64,000 nucleotides of DNA. Origin: Gammaproteobacteria bacterium. GTDB lineage: Bacteria > Pseudomonadota > Gammaproteobacteria > Steroidobacterales > Steroidobacteraceae. The translations under genes and the position numbers were made by a program. The stretch spans positions 62,001 to 126,000 of the forward strand of contig CANIOW010000005.1 in assembly GCA_947469285.1 (NCBI GenBank), in the 5' to 3' direction. Shown one piece after another: positions 53,476 through 64,000 of the stretch (positions are counted from its first letter, which is position 1; every line of letters starts with the position of its first letter). The notes under the pieces were generated by a model that had not been told where the DNA came from, made no database searches, and was given only the letters and a program-made list of their open reading frames with translations.

Positions 53476-54588
53476 GTGAAAACACCCCTCCGCGCGGCAC
53501 TTGCAGCCATCACGCTGACAGCAACTGTGTGCAGCTCGCTGTTAGTCACTCCCACCGCTGTTGCCGATAACAACACTGAAAATAAAACCGTCATCGCCGC
53601 CATCGGTGACTGGCCGTACAGCCAGTTTCTGCTGGACAATGCCCACTTGTTGATCAACTCGATCAACACTGATACCACGGTAAACCTCGTGGTACACGTC
53701 GGCGATCTGCACTCCGGCAGCATGCCTTGTACCAGTGCTGGCATCTTGCCGCCCATCGCCACCTCGAACCCAGGCTGGAATCAAGCGGTTTTCAATCGCT
53801 TCCAGCAATTTGACGCCCCGCTGGTCTATACGCCGGGGGACAACGAATGGGCGGATTGCCATAAATCGAAGCAAAAGAGCAGCGGCGCACCCCTGAGAGA
53901 ACTGGACAGTGTCCGCAGCCTGTTTTTTGCAAAGCCCGGCGTGTCGCTGGGTCGCCAGGAAAAACGCGTCTTCAGTCAAGCGGACTATTTCGACCCCGCC
54001 TTCCCCGCCGACTCGAAGTTCGTCGAAAATGTCATGTGGCAGCAAGGTAAAACGGTCTTCGTCACGCTGAACATTCCAGGCGGCTCGAATGATGACGCTA
54101 CCGCGTGGACTGGCGATTTTGCAGATGCCAACCAGATAGCAGAACGAGCAGACCGTGCGCCGGCCAACCTCCGCTGGCTGAAGGCAGCCTTTGCCTACGC
54201 GCGTCGTAACGGCGCCAAAGCGCTGGTCGTGGCCGAGCAAGCGGACTTGTGGGATGCCGAATTCGCGTCCTCTGGCGGCCTGAGCAACTACACACCGTTC
54301 GTCCAAGAACTGGCGGCACAGGCATTAGCCTTCCGTCGCCCAGTACTGGTCATCAATGGTGATACCCACCTGTTCCTGGCGGACCGCCCACTGGCGGACC
54401 CAGCCAGCATCACCGGCGGCTATCACCATACGCCAGCAGTCCCCAATCTGCAGCGTGTGGTGGTGCAGGGCTCTACCAACGACCCGTCACAGTGGCTGCG
54501 CATCACCATCGACACTAGCACCCGCGAAGTGTTTAGCTGGAGCAACGTCCCTTACTGCTCAAATCCGTCGACGGCAGTCTGTCGGTGA
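53476..54588 (+). CDS. Secreted calcineurin-like metallophosphoesterase
   Basis: 370 residues with a signal peptide (AALAAITLTATVCSSLLVTP). Metallophosphoesterase motifs are present but diverged: GDWPYS near the N-terminus where D-x-H is usual, VVHVGDLHSG, YTPGDNEWADC and VINGDTHLF. The usual mid-domain histidine is not obvious (VVAEQADLWD in that place). The start is a GTG with AAGGAT 7 bases upstream. An exported phosphatase or diesterase is the best guess; the Pho-box-like repeats upstream would fit phosphate scavenging. The substrate is unknown. Confidence 0.78.
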   Translation: MKTPLRAALAAITLTATVCSSLLVTPTAVADNNTENKTVIAAIGDWPYSQFLLDNAHLLINSINTDTTVNLVVHVGDLHSGSMPCTSAGILPPIATSNPGWNQAVFNRFQQFDAPLVYTPGDNEWADCHKSKQKSSGAPLRELDSVRSLFFAKPGVSLGRQEKRVFSQADYFDPAFPADSKFVENVMWQQGKTVFVTLNIPGGSNDDATAWTGDFADANQIAERADRAPANLRWLKAAFAYARRNGAKALVVAEQADLWDAEFASSGGLSNYTPFVQELAAQALAFRRPVLVINGDTHLFLADRPLADPASITGGYHHTPAVPNLQRVVVQGSTNDPSQWLRITIDTSTREVFSWSNVPYCSNPSTAVCR

Positions 54589-54656
54589 GCCCTACGGGAG
54601 CCACAACCGCTCTACCGTCAATAAGCGCTTGACGAGGGCGGCTGTGCCTCACAATC

Positions 54657-54687
54657 TCTCCCCGGGGGCGTCTGCCCTTCGGGGAGA
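54657..54687 (+). promoter_or_regulatory. Hairpin enclosing the ribosome-binding site of the MBL gene
   Basis: TCTCCCCG (54657-54664) pairs with CGGGGAGA (54680-54687), with an inner GGGC/GCCC stem. The 3' arm is the GGGGAGA Shine-Dalgarno, 6 bases before the GTG, and is followed by ATTTTG. It could occlude translation initiation or act as a weak terminator for the phosphoesterase gene. Confidence 0.5.
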
Positions 54688-54692
54688 ATTTT

Positions 54693-55811
54693 GTGTTGCG
54701 TCGACTCATCCGCGCCCTGCTATTGCTGCTGGCAGTCTTAGCCGCCATCACCGCCGCTCTGGCCACCGCCTTGTGGTACTCCCCGGCATTGCAAGAGTTG
54801 CTACTGCGGCGCATGGCTGCGCAGCAGCTGCGCGTCACCCTGCCACGGATGCGTGCCGGTAATGCGCTGCGGATTGTGTTTTGCGGCACGGGAGCACCGT
54901 TCCCCGACCCACAAGCAGCAAAGAGCTGTCTCGCCGTCTTTGCCGGCCAACAGTTCTATCTGGTAGATAGTGGTCCAAAGTCCACGGAAAACCTGGTCGC
55001 CTGGCGTGCGCCGTTGCCAGCACTCAGCGGCGTGCTGCTGACCCACTTCCACTCCGATCACATTGGCGATCTTGGCGAACTGAATATGCAGTCCTGGGTC
55101 CAGGGACGCCAGCAGCCACTCCCGGTGTATGGCCCTCTCGGTGTGGAACGGGTTGTCGCCGGCTTCAATGAAGCCTATGCGCTCGACCAACAAGCCCGAC
55201 ATGCGCATCACGCACGCAACCGCGGCATTCTGCCTCTCGCGGCGGCCACGCTCGTGGCGCATCGTGTCTCTCTGGAGGCGGCCGGCCCCCTGCCTGGACT
55301 ACCCTCAGCGGTACTGCTGGAGCATGACGGACTGCGCATCACGGCCTTCGCCGTCGACCATGGGGTAGTGCGACCCGCGTATGGCTACCGCTTTGATTAC
55401 CGAGGTCGCAGCCTCGTCGTCAGTGGTGACACGCGGCTCTACGCCCCGCTGGCCATTGCGGCTCATGGCGTCGATGTCTTGGTGCATGAGGCGCAAGCCA
55501 AGCACCTGATGTCGATGCTCTCACGAGAATCGACGGCCGCTGGGAACGCTACCCTGGGTTTACTACTGGCCGACACCAACGACTACCACACCACGCCAGT
55601 AGAGGCCGCGCGTCTGGCAAACACCGCCGGAGTACGTGAACTGGTGTTCACCCATTTCTCACCGCCCGCCACCCATCCACTGGTGAAACGTGCCTTCTTC
55701 CGTGGCGTTGATGCCGTGCGCCCTACTGGCTGGCGTGCGGCCCAGGATGGCCTGTTTCTGGACCTGCCAGCGAACAGCAGCGAGATCGATACCGGCATAC
55801 TCACCCGCTAA
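54693..55811 (+). CDS. Membrane-anchored MBL-fold hydrolase (RNase Z-like group)
   Basis: 372 residues. An N-terminal hydrophobic helix (LLLLLAVLAAITAALATALW) anchors or exports it. The metallo-beta-lactamase fold has LTHFHSDHIGDLGEL, the downstream ligand Asp in VVSGDTRL and a late His in VFTHFSPP. The layout resembles arylsulfatase-like/RNase Z-like MBL proteins; being exported, it is unlikely to process tRNA. The start is a GTG with GGGGAGA 6 bases upstream. It converges on the malonyl-CoA synthetase-like gene with only 9 bases between. Confidence 0.85.
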   Translation: MLRRLIRALLLLLAVLAAITAALATALWYSPALQELLLRRMAAQQLRVTLPRMRAGNALRIVFCGTGAPFPDPQAAKSCLAVFAGQQFYLVDSGPKSTENLVAWRAPLPALSGVLLTHFHSDHIGDLGELNMQSWVQGRQQPLPVYGPLGVERVVAGFNEAYALDQQARHAHHARNRGILPLAAATLVAHRVSLEAAGPLPGLPSAVLLEHDGLRITAFAVDHGVVRPAYGYRFDYRGRSLVVSGDTRLYAPLAIAAHGVDVLVHEAQAKHLMSMLSRESTAAGNATLGLLLADTNDYHTTPVEAARLANTAGVRELVFTHFSPPATHPLVKRAFFRGVDAVRPTGWRAAQDGLFLDLPANSSEIDTGILTR

Positions 55812-55820
55812 AACAGCTGC

Positions 55821-57326
55821 TCAGGCGTACTGTTCGCGCAGCCGGTTCTTCTGCACCTTGCCCATGGCGTTGCGGGGCAATTCGGCGACCAAGAAAATCT
55901 GTCGCGGCTGTTTATAACGCGCGAGGGTGGTGGCCAGTGCATGCAGTAGAGTATCCGGCTCGAGTACTACGCCCGCCCGTGGCACCACCACCGCCACCAC
56001 CACTTCTCCTAGGTCGTCATGGGGCAGGCCAATAACCGCGCTCTCCGCGACGCCGGGCAGGGCGTCTAGCGCCGCCTCCACCTCTGCCGGATAAACATTC
56101 AAACCGCCGCTGATGACCAAGTCTTTGGCACGACCCACAATGTGCACGTACCCCGCCGCGTCCAGCCGGCCAAGATCACCGGTGATAAAGAAACCATCGC
56201 TGCGAAATTCCACCGCTGTTTTATCGGGCTGCCGCCAGTAACCGGGAAACACATTCGGCCCACGTACCTCAATGACGCCCACGTCACCAGCCGGCAGGAC
56301 CACACTGCCGTCTTCTGCGCAGATCCTCACCTCCACCTCCGGCAGTGCCGGCCCAACGCTGCCGGGCACGCGGGGGCCAGCATAGGGATTGGAGGTAATC
56401 ATATTGGTCTCCGTCATCCCATAGCGTTCCAGAATAGCCTGTCCGGTCCGCGCGGAAAATTCGCGATGAGTCGTGGCAGTCAGCGGCGCTGAACCTGAGA
56501 TAAAAACCCGCACCGACGCTGCCGTCTCGCGACGAAATTCGGCGCAGGCGAGCAAGCGGGTATAAAAGGTTGGCACCCCCATCATTACCGTGGATTGCGG
56601 CAACAACCGCAGTACCTCAGGCAACTCAAAACGCGGCAGTAGCCAAAGACTGGCACGGGCGAGCAGCGTTACATTGGTGGCTACAAACAAGCCGTGGGTG
56701 TGATACACCGGCAAGGCGTGCAGCAGGCGATCGGCTGCCGTGAAACGCCAGGCAGCACCAAGCGTACGGGCATTGGACAGCAAATTGCCATGCGTCAGCA
56801 TAGCTCCCTTACTGCGACCGGTGGTGCCAGAGGTATAGAGAAGCGCTGCCAGATCATCTGCCTGACGCGCGAGCGGTGCGAACACCGTGCCATAGCTTTG
56901 CGCCTGCTCGAGCAGACTGCCACTACCGGCAGCCGATAACGTCAGCACCTGCGACACACCGGCTGCCACCGCCACTGGAGTCAGCCGCGCTACCAGTGCC
57001 GGATCGCAAACGAACACGGTTGGCGTGGCATCGCCCAAAAAATACGCCACCTCGGTAGTGGTATAAGCGGGGTTCAACGCCAAGAACACCGCGCCGCAGC
57101 GTAGGCTCGCCAAATACAGCAATAAGGCTTCGACGCTTTTTTCTACCTGCGCGGCTACGCGGTCGCCCGGCTGCACCCCCGCGGCCACCAACACCTGTGC
57201 CCACTGCGCGGTCCGCGCATCCACCTCGGCGTAGCTGAGCGTGGTACCGTCCGCCATTGCCGCGAACACCGCTTCGCCGGTATCCACTGTCATCGGGAGC
57301 AGTGCGTCGAAAAGGTAGTTAGACAC
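55821..57326 (-). CDS. Acyl-CoA synthetase, malonyl-CoA synthetase (MatB)-like
   Basis: 501 residues, an AMP-forming ANL-family ligase. The P-loop is [16 protein letters not shown], the adenylation motif is YGMTETNM, and the C-terminal domain carries [20 protein letters not shown] and the catalytic lysine in [12 protein letters not shown]. The N-terminus ([10 protein letters not shown]) and [20 protein letters not shown] closely resemble MatB malonyl-CoA synthetases. Assigning malonate as substrate is an inference from that resemblance and from the divergent dicarboxylate carrier gene 63 bases away. Confidence 0.85.
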   Translation of the reverse strand: MSNYLFDALLPMTVDTGEAVFAAMADGTTLSYAEVDARTAQWAQVLVAAGVQPGDRVAAQVEKSVEALLLYLASLRCGAVFLALNPAYTTTEVAYFLGDATPTVFVCDPALVARLTPVAVAAGVSQVLTLSAAGSGSLLEQAQSYGTVFAPLARQADDLAALLYTSGTTGRSKGAMLTHGNLLSNARTLGAAWRFTAADRLLHALPVYHTHGLFVATNVTLLARASLWLLPRFELPEVLRLLPQSTVMMGVPTFYTRLLACAEFRRETAASVRVFISGSAPLTATTHREFSARTGQAILERYGMTETNMITSNPYAGPRVPGSVGPALPEVEVRICAEDGSVVLPAGDVGVIEVRGPNVFPGYWRQPDKTAVEFRSDGFFITGDLGRLDAAGYVHIVGRAKDLVISGGLNVYPAEVEAALDALPGVAESAVIGLPHDDLGEVVVAVVVPRAGVVLEPDTLLHALATTLARYKQPRQIFLVAELPRNAMGKVQKNRLREQYA

Positions 57327-57389
57327 GGACCCGGCTCCCTCGTTAGGCTGGCCTTTGCTCAGTATACAAACCCGTCAGAGTTTCACCTC

Positions 57390-58670
57390 ATGCATGTTGC
57401 CAACGCTTCACCACTACACCCACCGAAACCGCGCTCTCGGCTGTACCTCCAAGTGCTGGTTGGCATTGCTTTAGGAGTCTTGGTCGGCGCTCTCTGGCCC
57501 GATACCGGCGCGGCCCTAAAACCTCTCGGGGACGCCTTCATCAAGCTGGTGCGCATGCTCATCGGACCGGTAGTGTTTCTGTCATTGGTCACTGGCATTG
57601 CCAGTGCCCGCGACAGCGGCCTGGTTGGCCGGGTAGCCATGAAAGCGCTGGCTTATTTCATGGCCGTTTCGACCTTGGCGTTGGTCATCGGCCTTCTGGT
57701 GGCCAACAGCGTGCGCCCGGGCGCGGGTCTGCATATCAACCCGGCGACGCTGGAAGCCACCACCGTCAGCGCGTATGCGCAGCAGGCAGCAGCCACTGGC
57801 ATCGTGCCATTTTTACTGAATATCATCCCAGACACGCTCCTAGGTGCCTTAACGCAAAGCGCTCTACTGCCAGTACTGTTAGTTGCCCTGCTGTGCGGCC
57901 TTGGGCTGGTTCGCATTGGCGAGCGCGGCGAACCCTTGTTTTCCTTCCTCGAAAGCGCCAGACAACTGGTGTTTCAACTGGTAGCCATGCTGATGCGGCT
58001 AGCCCCTATCGGCGCCTTCGGCGCCATGGCCTTCACGGTGGGGCAGTACGGGCTGGGTACGCTACTGGGCCTGGCCAAGCTGGTGGCGACGTTTTATGTC
58101 ACTTCGCTGCTGTTCGTTGTGCTTGTGCTAGGGGGCATTGCCCGCAGCAACGGCTTCTCCGTATTCAAGCTGAGCCGCTATCTAAAGCAGGAACTGCTGC
58201 TGGTATTTGGCACCTCATCCTCCGAAGCCGCGTTGCCAAGCCTCATGGAAAAGATGGAAGCCGCGGGTTGCCGCAAGTCGGTGGTAGGACTGGTCGTTCC
58301 TACCGGTTATTCGTTTAACCTCGACGGCACCAATCTCTACATGACCCTCGCCGCGTTGTTCATCGCACAGGCGTTGGATATTCCGCTGACACTGCAGCAG
58401 CAGCTGTTGCTGCTGCTCGTCGCCATGGTCAGCTCGAAAGGAGCTGCAGGCGTGACCGGCGCGGGATTCATCACCCTAGCGGCGACCCTAACGATCATCC
58501 CGACCATTCCGGTGGCAGGACTGGCGCTCATCCTGGGTATCGACCGTTTCATGAGCGAATGCCGATCACTGACCAACTTCATGGGCAACGCGGTAGCCAC
58601 CATCGTCATCTCGGCATGGGAAGGCGCACTGGACCGGCAACAGCTGCAGTCCGCGCTGGACGCTCGCTAG
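57390..58670 (+). CDS. DctA-like dicarboxylate/amino-acid:cation symporter
   Basis: 426 residues with about eight membrane helices plus two re-entrant loops. The serine-rich hairpin is [16 protein letters not shown], the transport-core motif is [13 protein letters not shown], and the second hairpin is [13 protein letters not shown]. The family carries C4-dicarboxylates or glutamate with H+ or Na+. Pairing with a MatB-like synthetase suggests malonate or another dicarboxylate. The 3' end overlaps the stop of the convergent lipoprotein gene by 4 bases. Confidence 0.9.
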   Translation: MHVANASPLHPPKPRSRLYLQVLVGIALGVLVGALWPDTGAALKPLGDAFIKLVRMLIGPVVFLSLVTGIASARDSGLVGRVAMKALAYFMAVSTLALVIGLLVANSVRPGAGLHINPATLEATTVSAYAQQAAATGIVPFLLNIIPDTLLGALTQSALLPVLLVALLCGLGLVRIGERGEPLFSFLESARQLVFQLVAMLMRLAPIGAFGAMAFTVGQYGLGTLLGLAKLVATFYVTSLLFVVLVLGGIARSNGFSVFKLSRYLKQELLLVFGTSSSEAALPSLMEKMEAAGCRKSVVGLVVPTGYSFNLDGTNLYMTLAALFIAQALDIPLTLQQQLLLLLVAMVSSKGAAGVTGAGFITLAATLTIIPTIPVAGLALILGIDRFMSECRSLTNFMGNAVATIVISAWEGALDRQQLQSALDAR

Positions 58671-59248
58671 TAGGCGTCTTGGTCGCCGGACAACTCTTTT
58701 TCTTTCTCATCAGCGATGATAGCTGTCTGCAAGTAGGCGGCCTTGAGGCTTTCGCCGGCCAAATCTGCCGGCACCTGCATGCAATACACCAGCGCCGAGC
58801 GTTCCCCCAGCTCCCGTAATTGCCACCCGCCGAGTTTTTTGCGCGAGTTTTCCACCAGCAAGGTGCGTGGCAGTTCCGCCGGCGGCTGGTTGGCGTTATA
58901 GACCATCGCAATGGCCCACACTTCCCGCAGCCGCAGGTTCGCCAGTGACTCGGTGCTGGAGTTAATAAACACCACCTGCGAGCGTTTGTCATCGAAGCCC
59001 AGCTCGAGCTTGAAATCGCCCTCTGGGTCGATGGTGTAGTCCTGCCCAAGCCCTTCAAGCGCGCGCAGAACGGCACGGTCCGCCTCCGGCGTCACCGGCG
59101 CGGGGGTCGTTGGCGTCTCGGTCGGGGCTGCGAGTGGCGCACCGGTAGGCGGCGCCATTGAAGCCGGTTCAGACGGAGCGGCGCCGTGCACCAACGGCGC
59201 CACACCACAAGCGCATCCAGCGAGCAGCAAGGCAACGAACGGGCGCAT
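58667..59248 (-). CDS. Predicted lipoprotein of unknown function
   Basis: 193 residues. Lipobox LLAGC at residues 8-12, then a Pro/Thr/Ala-rich linker (~25-55) and a compact C-terminal domain ([40 protein letters not shown]) ending in an acidic tail ([10 protein letters not shown]). The domain faintly resembles YbjN/type III chaperone-like folds, but I would not assign a function. The start is the ATG at 59248; the longer frame adds 44 unlike residues. It follows purA by 19 bases and may be the last gene of the hflX-hflK-hflC-purA run. Confidence 0.75.
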   Translation of the reverse strand: MRPFVALLLAGCACGVAPLVHGAAPSEPASMAPPTGAPLAAPTETPTTPAPVTPEADRAVLRALEGLGQDYTIDPEGDFKLELGFDDKRSQVVFINSSTESLANLRLREVWAIAMVYNANQPPAELPRTLLVENSRKKLGGWQLRELGERSALVYCMQVPADLAGESLKAAYLQTAIIADEKEKELSGDQDAY

Positions 59249-59267
59249 CAGAGGCCTCCTGGTGGGA

Positions 59268-61455
<2,188 letters not shown>

Positions 61456-61456
<1 letters not shown>

Positions 61457-62721
61457 TAGCGGTTCCCCCGAGTACGCAGGTCGGTCTCTTCAGGTGTAGG
61501 TGGCACGGTAGTCACCGTGACCTCGCCGTTGCGGGGAATGGAGGTCGCTCCCGGCCCCTGGGTTGACGTGGCTCCAGCCTGCCCGCGAGAGCGGTCAACC
61601 AGCTTATCCAGCGGCAGATACAGCATGTTATTCCCGGCTTTGCCGTCGACAATGACCTTGGAGCTCTGCGAGTACACTTGTTCCATGGTCTCGAAGTACA
61701 GGCGCTGCCGGGTTACCCCTGGCGCCTTGGCATACGCCGCTGCCAACGAAATGAAACGCGCACTTTCACCATCTGCATCCGCCATGACCCGTGAGCGATA
61801 GGCGGCCGCATCTTCCATCGCCTGCTGCCCCGTGCCGCGGGCGTTTGGGAGAATATTGTTGGCGTAGGCCTGTGCCTCCAGCGAGAAGCGCTCTTTGTCC
61901 TCTCGGGCCTTGATGGCATCCTTCTGCGAGGGCGCTACTTGCTCAGGCACACGGACGTCCTGCAGGTTCACGGAAATCACTTCAAGACCCGTCCGATACT
62001 GGTCTAGCGTGCGCTGCACCAGATCTTTGGTCCGTACGGCCACTTCCTGACGACCTTTCTCGAGCACGGCGTCCAGAGTGCTCTGGCCGACGATCTCGCG
62101 GATGGCGCTTTCCGAGACTTCGCCCAAGGTACGTTCCGGGTCCGCCACACTGAACAGATACTGCACCGGGTCTTTGCGACGGTATTGCACCGCGAGGTTA
62201 ATCTCCACCAGCGCTTCGTCTTGGGTGAGCATGCGCGTGCTGTCAGCAAACGAAACAAATTCAGAAGTATTGACCACCACCCGCTTTTCTATCGGCCAGG
62301 GAATGTGCCAATTGATGCCCGGGTCTGCAATGGAGCTAAACGCACCCAAGCGAGTGACCACCGCGCGTTCAGCCGCGCCCACCACATACATACCGGTAAA
62401 GCCCCACAGCACCGCCAGAGAAATGGCAATGGCCGTCCAGTTGAAGCTTGCTGCCGGCTCTTCGTCGTCAGCACCTCCACGCGGTTTGCCGCCGCCAAAC
62501 AGCCCACCCAGCTTGCGCTGGAGGTTGCGCACGATATCGTCGAGATCCGGCGGGCCGTCTTCGGGACGGGAGCGGTTCTTCCAAGGGTCTTTACCACCAC
62601 CCGATTCGTTCCAGGCCGCAGCGCGCCAAGGGAGGAGCACGACCGCGACGCCGGCGGCGAGCAGGGCGTTCAACCCGCGGCGGGCGCGGCGGGCATAAGC
62701 GACAGAGGAAGCGGCTGGCAT
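61456..62721 (-). CDS. hflK: FtsH modulator HflK
   Basis: 421 residues from this ATG. It has a Gly/Pro-rich N-terminal stretch with the family signature GPPDLDDIVRNLQRKLGGLFGGG, one transmembrane helix (WTAIAISLAVLWGFTGMYVV) and an SPFH domain. Family members usually begin just before the AWNESGGG segment. Here about 35 residues precede it, including a hydrophobic run (NALLAAGVAVVLLPW), so either the start is later (GTG within that run) or there is an extra N-terminal helix. It follows hflX by 14 bases. Confidence 0.93.
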
Positions 62722-62735
62722 GGGAATTCCGGGGG

Positions 62736-64000
62736 TTACGCGGGTACAGCGGCAACTGTACCGTGGGATTGTAGAAAGGGCGACTGCGCGACACAAGGCT
62801 CACCCGCCATCGGGGAAGCTACGGACGGAGACAGTTCTGGCGGCAGGGGTAGCTGTTCCCGCAGGCAAAGCGCTTCGAGATCAGTAGCCGCCATTTCCAG
62901 CGACAGGTGAAAGGTACCATCTTCAGCGACCGATTCCTGCTGGACTGCACCGCGCTGGTACAGCTCTGCGCGCGCGCGGCCGGCCACCGGCGGCAGACGC
63001 ATCGTCAGCCGCACCACCCGCCGCCCAAACCGTTCAGCGAGCGCCTGCCGTAGGAGGTCCAGCCCTTCCCCGGTCCTGGCAGAGAGGAACACGCGGCTCA
63101 CCTGGCCCTGCTCGTCGCGTTCAATCCGCGCGGGCTCCTCGAGCAGGTCGATCTTGTTGAACACCTGAATAGTGGGAATACGGTCCGCGCCGATGCTGGC
63201 CAGCACCTCATCCACCTGGCGAATACGTTCGGCACGTTCGGTGTCGGCGGCATCAACCACATGCAGATGCAGGTCCGCCTCGCGTGCCTCGAGCAAGGTG
63301 GAGCGAAAAGCGGCCACCAGTTCATGGGGCAGGTCACGGATAAATCCCACCGTATCCGCTAGCACAATGTCAGGACAATGCGGTAGGCGCAGCCGGCGCA
63401 CGGTGGGATCGAGCGTGGCGAACAACTGATTGGCCGCGTAAGCAGCGGCGCCCGTCACGGCATTGAACAAGGTGCTTTTGCCGGCGTTGGTGTAGCCCAC
63501 GATAGCGACGCCTGGCACCGGCACTTCCTTACGCACCTGACGGCCCGTGTCACGCTGCTGGGCGAGCTTTTCCAGGCGTTGCCGTAGCGTACGGATACGC
63601 ACACCGATCAGACGGCGGTCAGTCTCCAGCTGGCTTTCGCCAGGGCCACGCATGCCAATGCCGCCCTTCTGGCGCTCGAGATGCGTCCAACCACGTACCA
63701 AGCGGGTAGACATGTGCTTCAACTGCGCCAGTTCCACTTGCAGCTTGCCCTCGTGGCTGCGCGCGCGCTGCGCGAAGATATCGAGGATCAGCCCATTGCG
63801 ATCGAGTACCCGTCGACCGGTGAGCTTTTCCAGGTTGCGCTCTTGGCTGGGGCTGAGTGGGTGGTCAAACAGCACCACCTCGGCGTCGAGCTCTTCGGCG
63901 GTCTGACGAATTTCGTCCGCCTTCCCGGTGCCCACGAAATATTTTGGATCCGGCCGAGGACGCTGACCCGTGACCGAACCCAGCACAATGGCACCGGCAG
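62736..64000 (-). CDS. hflX: Ribosome-associated GTPase HflX (5' end beyond the right edge)
   Basis: About 420 residues are visible. The frame stays open to the edge, and the family N-terminus (roughly 10-40 residues) lies outside. HflX N-domain (PNPKYFVG-type motif seen as PDPKYFVGTGKADEI), glycine-rich linker GGIGMRGPGESQLETDRR, G1 GYTNAGKSTLFNAVTG, G3 DTVGFIRDLP and G4 FNKIDL are present. HflX splits stalled or hibernating 70S ribosomes. The C-terminal ~25 residues are a Pro/Ser-rich tail. hfq is expected just upstream. Confidence 0.95.
   Translation of the reverse strand, partial: AGAIVLGSVTGQRPRPDPKYFVGTGKADEIRQTAEELDAEVVLFDHPLSPSQERNLEKLTGRRVLDRNGLILDIFAQRARSHEGKLQVELAQLKHMSTRLVRGWTHLERQKGGIGMRGPGESQLETDRRLIGVRIRTLRQRLEKLAQQRDTGRQVRKEVPVPGVAIVGYTNAGKSTLFNAVTGAAAYAANQLFATLDPTVRRLRLPHCPDIVLADTVGFIRDLPHELVAAFRSTLLEAREADLHLHVVDAADTERAERIRQVDEVLASIGADRIPTIQVFNKIDLLEEPARIERDEQGQVSRVFLSARTGEGLDLLRQALAERFGRRVVRLTMRLPPVAGRARAELYQRGAVQQESVAEDGTFHLSLEMAATDLEALCLREQLPLPPELSPSVASPMAGEPCVAQSPFLQSHGTVAAVPA

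Overview
The window is a gene-dense, high-GC bacterial chromosome segment. Gene content and order point to a gammaproteobacterium. Conserved blocks include recR-ybaB-dnaX-ffs, bamC/dapA-gcvR-bcp, mlaFEDCB, rpsP-rimM-trmD-rplS, ffh opposite ypjD, hflX-hflK-hflC-purA, and rnr-rlmB-rpsF-rpsR-rplI-dnaB-alr. A suf operon of the sufBCDSU-sufT type led by an Rrf2 regulator resembles Xanthomonadales-like and related deep gammaproteobacterial lineages rather than enterics. I cannot name the species from sequence alone. No stretch longer than about 265 bases lacks a gene, and I see no insertion sequence, prophage, CRISPR array or replication origin.

Layout. 1-4 kb (minus): recR (cut by the left edge), ybaB, dnaX, the SRP RNA gene ffs, tRNA-Ser(GGA), a short BamC-like lipoprotein and dapA. 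4-9 kb (plus): gcvR-like regulator, bcp, a PIN-PhoH ATPase, bepA and mlaA. 9-12.3 kb (minus): mlaFEDCB, converging on mlaA, so all six Mla lipid-transport genes sit together. 12.5-19.7 kb (plus): the suf Fe-S assembly operon behind a promoter that overlaps a perfect palindrome, ending in a Rieske protein and a SixA-type phosphatase. 19.8-24.6 kb: a thioredoxin-TPR protein, a queuosine-precursor transporter, an Hsp15-like protein, a SUI1 factor and the threonine-degradation pair kbl-tdh. 24.6-26.4 kb: a cytochrome P450 coupled to a 2Fe-2S ferredoxin. 26.4-32 kb (minus): sppA, the rplS-trmD-rimM-rpsP operon and ffh.

32-44 kb: ypjD and corB, radA, then a three-gene phospho-signalling cassette (CHASE2 Ser/Thr kinase, PP2C phosphatase, FHA protein), a fusion of a DUF3291-like domain to an RluF-type pseudouridine synthase, rhlE and a secreted M20 amidohydrolase. 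44-52 kb (minus): alr, dnaB, rplI, a DUF2232-like membrane protein, rpsR, rpsF, rlmB and rnr. 52-59 kb is the most variable part: tRNA-Leu(CAG), a secreted proline-rich protein, a secreted metallophosphoesterase behind a Pho-box-like triple repeat, a membrane-anchored MBL hydrolase, and a divergent pair of a malonyl-CoA-synthetase-like enzyme and a DctA-like carrier. 59-64 kb (minus): a lipoprotein, purA, hflC, hflK and hflX (cut by the right edge).

Most of the window is housekeeping. The parts most worth following up are the kinase/phosphatase/FHA cassette, the DUF3291-RluF fusion, the P450-ferredoxin pair, the putative Pho-regulated phosphoesterase and the putative malonate uptake/activation pair. 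I found no clearly undescribed multi-gene system.
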